Shown here: one piece after another, positions 9,673-21,200 of the stretch | Numbering within the stretch: the stretch's first letter is position 1 | How the letters are laid out: every line of letters starts with the position of its first letter | The notes under the pieces: generated by a model | Databases searched by the model: none | Told to the model about the DNA's origin: nothing | What the model saw: only the letters and a program-made list of their open reading frames with translations | Made by a program: the position numbers and the translations under genes | Origin: Pratylenchus scribneri | Taxonomy: Eukaryota; Nematoda; Chromadorea; Rhabditida; Pratylenchidae | NCBI GenBank assembly: GCA_030063045.1 | Contig: JAQSEB010000037.1 | Span: 744,001-808,000, forward strand | Length of the DNA stretch: 64,000 nt | Direction: 5' to 3'

Positions 9673-11907
9673 TCATGTAGTAAAACAAAATTTAAGGGAA
9701 TTTGGAAGCAATTGGGCGAAATCCCTTCTCTCATAGAACACCTCATAATAGAGACTAAATCGTTCGAACATTTGTTTGGCTTTATAGGCCCATTCTATCA
9801 ATCGAATGGCAGTGGCAAATTTTTGCATTCCTTCAAAGAGGCCAAATTTTTTTTGTAAATATTTTTGTAGGATATTTGCATAATGGACTGAGGCATTGTA
9901 GAGTTGCTCACGGCCAGCGAGAGTTAAATTGTCAACGGCTTTAAAAGCAATTTTTATAGAAATGATTTATTAAAAATTGAAATACCTATTAAAAATTAAT
10001 TAAGTTAGATTAATATTTTTTTAATTATAATAAATATATAAAAATAGTATTTTAAAAATTAATAAAAAAAATATTTTCACCCACTTGAATTTGCAACGAA
10101 AATGGCAATAAGCAGAAGGAATTCATCATAGCCAATGCCCGATAAATTGATTCGTTCAACAAATTCGCAATCATTTATTTCGGCAATTGACCTAATTCTG
10201 GAAAGAAAACTTTAATAAAATTAAATAAAATCATTAAAACTTTGGATCGGACGCAAATTTGTTCAATTCTTGGGAACAGATCATCGCAAACCCATTTGCT
10301 TTTGTAATTGTTTTTGCACCAATTTCATTGGAATAATAAGCAGAAATAAATGTAGACAGCGGGACAAAAATATTCTTCAAAACATTCATCTTAAAAATTA
10401 CAAAATTAATTTCAAAAAATGAATTTTTATTTATTTTTCTTATTAATTTTATAATATTTGAATAAAATTGTAAACCTTATCCTCCATTTGGAGTGCCGAA
10501 AAATGGGGCATCGTTTTGACCAATTCCACACAAAGTAGTGAATCTTTTATCATTATGTTCATCGTTGTGGACAAAATATGCCCAGCATTTCGAGCTCAAA
10601 TAAATAAGATGCCTTATTCCAATATTTATTCGGCAACTTTGAGTTTTAAAAAATATTTAAAAAAATTAAAAACAATTATAATATTAATTTTTAAAAATTA
10701 TTTTTTAATAAAAATTTATAAAAAAACAATATCTAAAATTTGTTAAGAATTAAAATGTGTTTTCATTATACTGAATTAAAATGTATTTCACCAGACTAAA
10801 TTAAAATTTTTTTTTACCAGCAGGTGGAATTAAAATGTGTTTTCACCTGCTCATGGTAGTATAAAAATTTTAAAATTTCTGGAAATGCTTATTTTAAATT
10901 TAATAATATAATTTTCATTTTCTGAAAATTATTCCATCCAATTTTTATACCTTAAATTGGTCTGCTTTCCCCAATAAATTGTTTCCATCCACCAGCAATT
11001 CCTGAATTCCGTTGTGCCGTTTCAGAAATGCCACAGGCAACGGCCCATCTGAATCCCAAATTCGTCTGAATGCCCTCTCGATTGGCCCCATGGATTTGAT
11101 AATTTTTTCAAAAAGTGGTAAATCATCAACAGCCATTTGCAAATTCTTTTTGAAGCAAATAATTAATTGTTTTATTTTTTTTTAAATAAATTATTATTAA
11201 TAAATTTATTTTTGAATCTTAAATTAAATTGATTCAAATTAATTTTAATTTTACATTTTAAAATAAATAATTATAATTAAAATTTAATGTGAAATTTGTC
11301 AAATAACTTTGACATAACATTTTAAAATATTTTTAAATATTTTTTTACTGCTTGGAAATTATTCTGCCTATTCAGGAGCAAATCCAGACGTCTCTTCTCC
11401 AAAATTTCAATGAATGTTTTCTGCGCAATTCCCTCTCGAAATGATACCAAATTCATGCCAACCAAAAGGCATTTGTCCATTCGACAGGCTCGGCAATAAA
11501 TTTCATCTAAAATTTGCCTTAAATACTTAATAATGGAATTTCATAAATTTTTTTATTTATTAATTTTGAATTTATTTTCATTTAGGCGGATTTAAATTAT
11601 AATTTTTAAGAAATTTAATAACTTTTTAAGAGTAATTTTACCAATATTGCGATTGGCACAATGGCTACTGCCACCCATAACGCATTTATATAATTCTGAT
11701 CGAATTACGGCACGCAGGAAAAAATTTTTGCAACCTTTTAAAATGTTATTTAATTAAAAACAATTCCAATTGTTCCACACCTCCGCAACTCCAGACACCA
11801 TAAAATTTGTAATGGCATTGGCGCCCACAAACTTGGCATTCATAAATTGGTTTGCGCTTTTTCTCCCGAATATTTTTCGGTCTTTTCTTTTCAATCATCT
11901 TATTCAT
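9673..11907 (-). CDS. Nuclear hormone receptor, divergent nematode type (8 exons, apparent frameshift)
   Basis: Exons: 11781-11907, 11642-11734, 11349-11506, 10951-11145, 10476-10636, 10241-10389, 10085-10197, 9673-9938; about 420 residues. The DNA-binding domain is complete. First zinc finger: CQVCGRQCHYKFYGVWSCGGC, interrupted by an intron, with P-box CGGCKNFF. Second finger: C-x5-C-x?-C-x2-C within YKCVMGGSSHCANRN and EIYCRACRMDKCLLVGM. The ligand-binding domain follows: helix-3 region DSLLCVELVKTMPHFSALQM, then NVLKNIFVPLSTFISAYYSN, and a C-terminal helical stretch ending in FAQLLPNSLKF. Such receptors are ligand- or constitutively regulated transcription factors acting in the nucleus; nematodes have expanded this group greatly. 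Exon 5 (161 nt) is one base short of keeping frame; both sides of the break, at about 10563, read as receptor sequence. So the gene is either a recent pseudogene or the sequence has an error. Confidence 0.8.
10755..10860. repeat. Small outlier of the 7.6 kb minisatellite family
   Basis: Within the receptor intron 10637-10950. Repeats of GAATTAAAATGTGTTTTCA, the reverse complement of the TGAAAACACATTTTAATTC unit at 7.6-8.4 kb, occur three to four times. Confidence 0.7.
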
Positions 11908-11947
11908 TTTTTAGCGTGGGAGGGCTGAGGTGATTTAAATATGAAAA

Positions 11948-12595
11948 TTTTTTTGAAAGTCTTTATAAATAAATGGATTATAAAATGTATAATTAAATTT
12001 TTTGAAAGTCTTTATAATTAAATGGATTATAAAATGTATAATTAAATTTTTTGAAAGTCTTTATAATTAAATGGATTATAAAATGTATAATTAAATTTTT
12101 TTGAAAGTCTTTATAATTAAATGGATTATAAAATGTATAATTAAATTTTTTGAAAGTCTTTATAATTAAATGGATTATAAAATGTATAATTAAATTTTTT
12201 GAAAGTCTTTATAATTAAATGGATTATAAAATGTATAATTAAATTTTTTGAAAGTCTTTATAATTAAATGGATTATAAAATGTATAATTAAATTTTTTTG
12301 AAAGTCTTTATAATTAAATGGATTATAAAATGTATAATTAAATTTTTTGAAAGTCTTTATAATTAAATGGATTATAAAATGTATAATTAAATTTTTTGAA
12401 AGTCTTTATAATTAAATGGATTATAAAATGTATAATTAAATTTTTTTGAAAGTCTTTATAATTAAATGGATTATAAAATGTATAATTAAATTTTTTGAAA
12501 GTCTTTATAATTAAATGGATTATAAAATGTATAATTAAATTTTTTGAAAGTCTTTATAATTAAATGGATTTTAAAATGTATAATTAAATTTTTTT
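11948..12595. repeat. 49-50 bp tandem repeat, about 13 copies
   Basis: The unit is TTTTTTGAAAGTCTTTATAA followed by TTAAATGGATTATAAAATGT and ATAATTAAA. Copies differ mainly by one T in the T-run. The array starts about 40 bp upstream of the receptor start codon (11907), so it occupies the place of its proximal promoter. Confidence 0.95.
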
Positions 12596-12599
12596 AAAT

Positions 12600-13720
12600 T
12601 TATTATTTGAAATTTTAATGAATATTTGAAAATTAGATAAGAATTGTTCGCTTGCTATTTGTCAAAGGTTTGGTTAAATTTTACCCGGATGATTTGGGGA
12701 CAGGCTGGCTAGGTCCGTCCCAGACCCTTCACTGGGCCCCTGAGGTTACCCGGCGGGCCTATCCGATAGAAACCCTTTTTAAATGGTTTATTCCGGGTGA
12801 AAAATGGTGAATAAAATAATGATGAAAATGGGCAAAAGAGAGGAACCAAAAAGTGAACATTTAGTGGGGAATGGAACGTGTTTTAAAAAAACAGAGATCG
12901 TGCAATATTTGATTGATAGGATGACGGGGAAATCAGGCAAAAAGTGGGTGTACAGTAGGATGAATAGGAGAAGCCCTTTTAGGCATTATTGGCATTGACA
13001 ATGTTATTATTTTCAGACTAAATTGAACAACCAAGTTGGACTGATATTTTTATATTTGGCTATACTAAATTTACATCTCACTTGGTTGTCGTATTTTATA
13101 AGTGAACAATGCTCGTATTTTGTCACATCATTAATATGGTTCACTCTCTCATTCACAAAAATATGTGCTCTATCTACTATACAACCGGTTCACTTTGGTT
13201 CATTTTTCCATTCAATTGTTCCTCTGATAATATTTGCTCGACGCTTACAATCCCGACTACCTTCAGTGCCTAAACCTATCTCGCTTCTCTATTTGTTAAT
13301 CGAGAAAAGAGGCAAGCAGACAGTGAAATGAGGGAAAGTGGTTGGCAATAAAAGTTTCACCTTCAGCAGTAAAGCAGAAAGACAGAGATAGACGAATTAG
13401 AAAAAGCGGCTGGCAATAAAAAAAATGTCACCTCTAGAGAGATGTAGAGGGCAGAGAAAGGAAAATGAATGAGACTAATGGAAAGGAATTGAACAAAATA
13501 CAAAACTGATATGAGACGCAGGTGAGGCAAAAGAAAAAGAAGAAGCAATTCTTAGAAAGTAGAATTATGTATTTGACACGTTTTTGGAATAATCTCTAAT
13601 TTAAATGGTTTGTATATGGGATTTATAATTTGCTGTTTATTGTGCCCTATCGGGATTTCACCTTCGAATGTTTGGGCTTTAAAAAAGTGACAGAAACGAA
13701 TAGAAATTTGCCGGAATTGA
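12600..13720. other. Intergenic with a GC-richer patch
   Basis: The patch at 12674-12806 has imperfect inverted ends (TTACCCGGAT and ATTCCGGGTGA) around GGACAGGCTGGCTAGGTCCG-like sequence, so it may be a small inserted element. The rest shows no splice-supported coding. Plus-strand frames at 12804-12998 and 13023-13331 lack domains. Confidence 0.5.
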
Positions 13721-13723
13721 AAG

Positions 13724-13910
13724 TAGGGTTGCACCCCGTTCCCTCCCCGTCCCCGTCCCCTCCCCGTCCCCGTTCCCTCCCCGTCCCCGTTCCCTCCCCG
13801 TCCCCGTTCCCTCCCCGTCCCCGGGATTTATTGCCCCCGTCCCCGAAGCTTGCCTCCGCGCAATTCCCCGTCCCCGAAAATCGTTCCCCGGGCTCCGGGG
13901 TGCAACCCTA
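13724..13910. mobile_element. Short C-rich inverted-repeat element with near-perfect 8-bp target duplication
   Basis: Ends are TAGGGTTGCACCCCG and CGGGGTGCAACCCTA (15-bp perfect inverted repeat). The interior is CCCCGTCCCCGTTCCCTCC-type simple sequence. Flanks are ATTGAAAG (13716-13723) and ATTGAAAA (13911-13918), 7 of 8 identical. The tip TAGGGTT is the same as in the larger element at 32.8-34.0 kb. Open frames across it are artefacts of the repeat. Confidence 0.75.
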
Positions 13911-14029
13911 ATTGAAAACAACCCAAGTGCCGGATCAATTGCCGCCAAATGGCAACAATAAAAATGCTTCAAAGATTTAATTATCAGAGCGCGAAATTAA
14001 TAATAATTAAGAATTAAATTTCTAATATT

Positions 14030-15284
14030 TTAAATCCATTCAAATTATCTTCATTTTCCAAAATTTTTATTTCCAAGAAAAATTTACATTTTTCCTTGAC
14101 AAAGTCCAAAGAACACATTTTTCAAATAAAAGGAAGATTGGCCGAATTGCTGGGGGCAATCCATTTTTTCCATTTTTGATTATTCATCAGCAAAGGCAAA
14201 ATTGATGGACAAAAGTGAATAAAAATGTAAAAAAGATTGGATCGGGGCAAAATTTGTGGAAAGGGGAATGGGAAAAGGTAAAGGGGCAAAAAAAGGGAAA
14301 ACGACGTGAAAATATCCGAAGGGGAACATTGATTTGTGAATGGGGAACAAAATTGGACGAGGATCGTGGACGGACGACGGAGAATGGACGAATGATGGAC
14401 TGGGAAGGAAGGACGGCAAATATGGCAAATATGGAGATGAAAATGTGTTCATTCACCATTTATTTACAAAAATAATCAACGACTCCAATATGAAATTAAA
14501 GTCCATTTTGCCCAAGGGGAAATTTGTCCCCGTCATTTTTTAATCTGAGAATGTATAATAATTAAATTTCCATTTTTGTATCAAATATGCCTTTCCGCTA
14601 TTAAAAATTTATTATAAAAAGAGGCAATTTTTATTTTAAAATTATTATTCTTCATTCAATCCCCAGTCCTCTGATCCCATCCCAACCTCCGTCACTCAAA
14701 AATCCACAATCTACAGATTCCCGTTCTTCCCACTGAAAAATGCCCTTAATCGTCCATTTCCCTTAAAATATTTTGTAAAAGAAGTCAAATTCTTACCAAT
14801 TTGGGAGAATATCTTATTAGGAAATAATCCCGGATTTTGGCACATTTTTTATTGGCATTTTCCACTAAAACATATTATCCACACTGTCATTTTAAACAAG
14901 CCTTATAATTCAGATCAACTTTTAATAAATATATAATTTTCTTTAATTTTTCCCTTTGGGACTATTTCCTATTTAATTTTTTTATAACCCTGAGTGTCTT
15001 TTAACAATTATATTAGAATTTTGGATTTTAAAAAATGATATTAAAATGAATTTAAAATGAATATATGGGCTTTCTTTGATTTTTAAGACATTTTTATAAA
15101 TCTAGATTTTTATGCTAATTTATTGATTTAAAAATGTTCGATAATAATTATGCTGTTATTTAAGCCCAATTCACAATCGAGTTCCTTAACCCCTCTACAG
15201 CTTCTCCTCACAAAATTAAATATTAATTTTCAGATCAAAATTTAATAAATTTCAAAGAATTTCATTTTGACTTTGAATTCGAAA
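14030..15284 (+). promoter_or_regulatory. 5' region of the topoisomerase-like gene, shared with its 29-kb copy
   Basis: The segment 14030-14780 aligns by eye with 28610-29245: both contain CATTTTTCCTTGACAA, a stretch around AAAAATGTAAAAAAGATTGG, and CTGAAAAATGCCCTT. Conservation upstream of both genes suggests promoter/5' UTR. The ATG at the end of the shared block is followed at once by a stop here (ATG CCC TTA ... TAA), so translation probably starts at 15285. No TATA box or trans-splice site is assigned. Confidence 0.45.
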
Positions 15285-18200
15285 ATGAATGACAATTTCG
15301 ACCAAAATTCGGGTGATGAGCAATCCGCAGACAATGTTCAAGGCAACCATCATCATGAGGACCAAAATGGCACAGAACATCAACGACAACATTTGTCACC
15401 ATCGGATCCAATGGCACGGAATCGGAACATCAATGGCAAAAACAACAATGGAATGTCGACGCCCACATCCTCGAGAAATGCTCCATCTTCATCAATGGCA
15501 TCTGCTGCAGGCAAATCAAACAACAAAGGCAATGTTCAACAAAATGCTTTGTTGAAATTGAAAGTGAATGTAAGAAATGGGAATTTGGGAGGGATTTGGG
15601 GTATGCCCATATATGTGAAATATTTTTATTAATTTTTAAAAAAATTTATTTCCTTCATTTTTGGGCAATTTCAACATTTTAGCTTTCCTCCCTTCATAAT
15701 TAAAAATAATTTTATTTCATTCATTTTTGGAGCAATTTCGCAATTAGGAAAATCATCCTTTTCTCATAAAATTTCCAAAATAATTTTTATTTCATTTATT
15801 TTTTTCATTTATTTTTTGGGAAATTTAATCATTAAGAAAACCATTCTTTTTTCACATAAAATATTTTAAATAATTTTATTTCATTTATTTTTGGATAATT
15901 TCAACATTAGGAAAACTGTCTTTTTTTCATAAAACATTCAAAATAATTTTTTAGCCCATTGATTTTTTAATTAACATTATTTTTTCCTTTTCCCCAAAGT
16001 ATAAAATTAGCAAAAAAATTTTACGTGTTTTCAATTCATATTAATTTAAATTCTCAAAAATTTATCAGGCAATAATTTTTATTATAAGCAAAAAAGCAGA
16101 AAATTTATTGTAAAATATTTCTAAATGATTTTTTAACTAATTCTTATTCCCCCACTTTTAGCAGAAGAAGAAATCGCCAAAAGTAGAAGAAATGCGTGAA
16201 TACCTTCGAGAAATGATGAAAAAGCCGCCGCCTCCGTTGTCAAAAATGCCAGCAGCCTCATCATCTTCATCTTCCACTCATCAACAACAACAGAAGTGGA
16301 ATCAACAAATTGGTGAAGAAGAAATGTTGAAGGCGCTGAAATGTTTGTTGGAAAATCTTCGAATGAAAAAGGCAAAACAAGAGGCCAATGTGGATAACGA
16401 ATATAATGTAAGTAAATTTTGTATGGATGAGTTTTGGGCCATAAATTTTGCCAAGTAATAAATTATGGACAAATTATGATCATTTTTGATACATTTCACT
16501 TATCTTAATTTTTGGCTTTTAATTTTGTTTATAATTTTTTGGTCATCTAATAATCTCATCAAGATATTCTTTTTTTGAATTTATTTTGTAAAATTTAAAT
16601 TTTTTAAGTGAAAATAAAATTGAATAGTCAACAATTGGAGCTTGTAATTCCACCAGAAATAATCCTAATTTATTTATTAAAAGCCGAATAATCTTATTAG
16701 TCACTTATGGGTTTTGGGCGGGTCCCGGGTCAAGATTTACTTATTTTGATCGATAAATTAATAAAATAATTTAATAAATAATTTTGTAAAAATTTAAATT
16801 AAATTTGGCCAACTCTGAATTTTTCCCAAAAATAAATTTATAATTTAATTAAATTAAATAATTAAAATAATAAAAATTTCTTCCTTTAATTAAGGTTGTT
16901 TGTTGCCTTCGCAGCATTAAAACCACTGGCGACGAGAAAATTCTGGTGAAACATGAAGATGGCCCCTTCAATGATGTGGACAAACCATTTGGCGATAATC
17001 GACTGCAGGCATTGAAAGTGAAATCCTTTTTTTAAACAATTAATTGTTTATTATTTTTAAATAAGCAGGCATACGCAGGAATTGGGGACAGATCAATTCC
17101 AAAAGAAACGATTTGTCCACCTGCTCCTTTGAATATGATCAGTTTGTTGCAATTTTGCAGGTGGGAAAAAATTAAATAATAATTTTTATTTAAAAATTTG
17201 GAAAAAAATTAAAAAATATTTTTAATTAAAATTTCGAAAAAATTAAATATTTTTTAAATGAAATTTGAAAATAAATTAAAAAAATTTTAATTGAAATTTA
17301 AAAATAAATAATAATTTTAAATATAATTTGTAAATAATAATTTTAATTAAAATTTAGAAAATAATTAAATAATAATTTTAACTAAAATTTACGGTACTTA
17401 TCGACTTTGTGTGCACACTTTTGAAAAGTGCTTGACCCCCCCCCCCCCCCCCTATGGTTTTTCATATTTCGGGTTAGGGTAATTCAGGGTTAGGTTAGGA
17501 TTAGAATGGGATGAGAATCATCATGAGTGTATCCTAAAGTCAAACCCTAACCCAAACCCTAAAACCCATAGGGGGGAACAAGCACTTTTCAAAAGTGTGT
17601 ACACAAAGTCGATAAGTACCAAATTTACAAAAAAATAAATAATAAATTTTATTAAAAATTTGGAAAAAAACTAAATAAAATTTTCATTTCCAGTGAGGAT
17701 CCATCTTTGGAGCTGGAGCCAACCGAGGCTATGAAAATTGCCACAAAATTGCACGACAAAGGATTCATCACAAATCCAAGAACATTGGCCACCAAATTTG
17801 CGAAAGGATTTCCATCAGATGGTGGGTTAAAAAAATTTTAATTTTTACACATTTAATGATTGAATGAATAAGAAAGTTAAATTAAAATTTTTTAAAATTT
17901 AAAAATTTTGGAAAAAAAATAAATCATATTTTAGATTTGAAGAATAATTTTAATCCTAACATTACAAAAACGTTTAAAATTGTTTTATTTTAATTTTGAG
18001 GGACATTTCATAAAGACATTAGTAATAAAAATAAATTAAAATTTTTGGAATAAAAAAAATTATAAATTTAAGAAATAAAATTTTAACAATTTTTAATATT
18101 TTGAATTTTTGGATTTAAGCCGCAATTCAAATTCTAACAGTTTAGAACCAGTATAAAAATTTTGATTTTTTAATAATTTTTTTTCATTATATTTTATTTA

Positions 18201-21200
18201 TAAATTTTTCATTTTATTTTTTTTTCTTTTTAAGATCGCATCAAGCAAGTGATAAAGCAAATGGACGAAATTTGTGGTGCAGAAGGTCGAATTGATGCGC
18301 AGGTAGAAAAAGTCAGATTCAATTGATATTCAAGTGGAAATTAATATTTATTTTGTTTTTCAGATTTATTTGAGCCATTGGAGGCCTTGGAATGCAAGAA
18401 ATTCACAACAACGGGCAAATCCGGCAACAACAATGAATGCCAATGAGGCCGTACCAATTCAACCAAATTTATTGGGACAATTAAATTTTGATGAGAAAAG
18501 AACATTGGAAGGTGGATAAAAAAAATTAATTTAAAAAATGAATTAATTTTCTATTTAATTAAATTTAAAAATGAATTAATTTTATTTAAATTAATTAATA
18601 AATAAATTAATTTTGTTTAAATTAATCAAAAAATGAAATAATTTTATTTAAATTTAAGGCAAAGAAAAGGCAATGTATTTGTTGATTTGCCGTCATTTTT
18701 TGGCCACATTCCATTTGCCCTACAAAATGTTCAACCACAAATTCAAGTGGGTCTAATATTAAATTAATTAATTTAAAAATTGTTTTTAGCTTCGAAATTG
18801 GGACGGAAAAATTCAAATATGAATGCAAAGTTTTGGATGCATCCGGCTGCAATTTGGTCAAAGTTTTCCCCCATTTAAAACCAAAAGGCAGCCTTGAGAA
18901 ATTGCCCAATGTTTTGCAACACAAACTTCAAGAATTCAAATACATTGTCAGGTGAGAAATTTAAATTGAGAAATTTTTTTACGAAAATTACATTTTTAAT
19001 GATGAAAAATTTGAATTGAGGAAAAAAATAAATATTATTAAAATATTTGAAATTTTTATGAAAATCTTGAGAATTTTTCAGATAAATTAAATTTTTTAAT
19101 GCAATCAATTAAAAAAAATTTGTTATTATAATAAATTATATTTGCTGCTATTTTTCACTAATAATATTGACTATGAGAAATCTTATATTAATTAATGAAT
19201 TTAATAATACAAAAATAAATATTTTTGAATTTGTTGAAATTGTTTAAAAATTAAAAAAATATTTTTAGCGATGTAGAGAAATGCAATGTTGCGGATGACA
19301 ATGACAATAGCCCGGTTCATGGCGTAACTCAATCGGAATTCATTGGTTCGCTTGCCGAAAATGATTGCTTTGTTTGGAAAATTCCTGAAATGTTCAAAAA
19401 GTTGAAGGAGAAAAAATTGATCACCGTAAGTTTTCTAATGAATATAAATTATTTAATAAAATAATTTAAAATAAATTATAAAAAATATTAATAAATTTAA
19501 TTGAAAAAACTCATTTTTATCAGATGGTTGGGCAATTGATCACGCTGAGTTCGGAGGGCATGAAAAAAATTACCGACCAAATCGAATTGGACGAAAATGT
19601 TGATGTTGATGAAGATGATGTCATTGAAGATGATATGGTGGAGAACAGCGATGAGGTGGACAGTATTCAGGCTGAGGCAAATTCATTCATGGAGGAACAA
19701 AGGGCTAATGAAAGTGATTCCAATGATGAAGGTGAGGATAAAAATTAATAAAGGGCATTTTTGATATTTAAAATTGGGAAAAATTTTTATAAGCCCAAAT
19801 TGATTTTATAGATTATTTATAATTTTCAAATTAAAATTTTTTAATTTATTTACAGTCGATTTCGAGCGAAGCCGTTCACGCCAACGCAGTGGCCGACGAA
19901 ATACTTCACCGATGCCATCTTCAGCAGATCGCTTCGCCCGTGCAAGGACAATGCCTACTTCCATTTTGCGCAATCGCCAACCGAGACAATTGCCAGAAAG
20001 ATTGGGAAAGCGGGTTCAATTTGAAAACCCATTGTCATTGCGCAGCAGAAGCCGTGATCCGGAAGAACGAGCAGCAAATCGATACAATCGTGGTAAATTG
20101 ATGGGAAATTTGAAAAATTACTAGACAATATTTGAAATAAAAATTCTTTATTTTTGAAAAATTAATAATTCGGAACAAAACAAAAATATATTTCTGGATT
20201 GCAAAAACATATTCTCATTTGTTTCTTTGAATTGCAAAAAAAAACACAAATTCTGATGTGTAAAGAAAAACAAAAAAATACAAATTCTGATTTATAAATG
20301 AAAACATAAAAACACAATTCGGATTAGTAAATGAAAACACAAAAACACAATTTCTGATTTGTAAATGAAAACACAAAAACACAATTTCTGATTTGTAAAT
20401 GAAAACACAAAAACACAATTTCTGATTTGTAAAACACAAAAATACAAATTCTGATTAGTAAAAGAAAACACAATTTATGATTTACAAAAAAAAATTACAA
20501 ATTCTGATTAGTATCACAAAAACACAATTTCTGATTTACAAAAACACAAATATACAAATTCTGATTATTAAATGAAAACACAAAAACACAATTTCTGATT
20601 TGTAAATGAAAACACAAAAACACAATTTCTGATTTGTAAATGAAAACACAAAAACACAATTTCTGATTTGTAAATGAAAACACAAAAACACAATTTCTGA
20701 TTTACAAAAAAACAAAAATACAATTTTTGATTTATAAATGAAAACACAAAAACACAATTTCTGATTTGTAAATGAAAACACAAAAATACAAATTCTGATT
20801 TGTAAAACACAAAACACAATTTCTGATTTACAAAAACACAATTTCTGATTTGTAAATGAAAACACAAAAATACAAATTCTGATTTGTAAAACACAAAACA
20901 CAATTTCTGATTTACAAAAACACAAAAATACAATTTCTGATTTGTAAATGAAAATACAAAAACACAATTTCTGATTTGTAAATGAAAACACAAAAACACA
21001 ATTTCTGATTTGTAAATGAAAACACAAAAACACAATTTCTGATTTGTAAAAACACAATTTCTGATTTTAAAAAAACAATTTCTGATTTACAAAAACACAT
21101 TTTCTGAATTATTAAAAAAATATAGGTAAAAACACAAATTATAAAAACAAATTTTAATAATAATATTAATTAATTATGAAATGAACGACACACACATTAT

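Noticed and set aside
13630..13972. Pro/Arg/Ser-rich and Gly/Thr-rich frames on opposite strands.
   Set aside because: They are translations of the C-rich mobile element 13724-13910.
17430..17580. TTAGGG-like and CCCTAACCC-like stretches that might suggest an interstitial telomere.
   Set aside because: They are short, irregular and symmetric within a foldback element with its own target duplication; the same is true of the G-rich blocks at 38.8 and 49.9 kb.
20215..21100. Long minus-strand open frames rich in Cys, Phe and Val (up to 173 codons).
   Set aside because: They run through the 34-bp minisatellite, are open in several frames at once because 34 is not a multiple of 3, and lie in an intron of the plus-strand gene.
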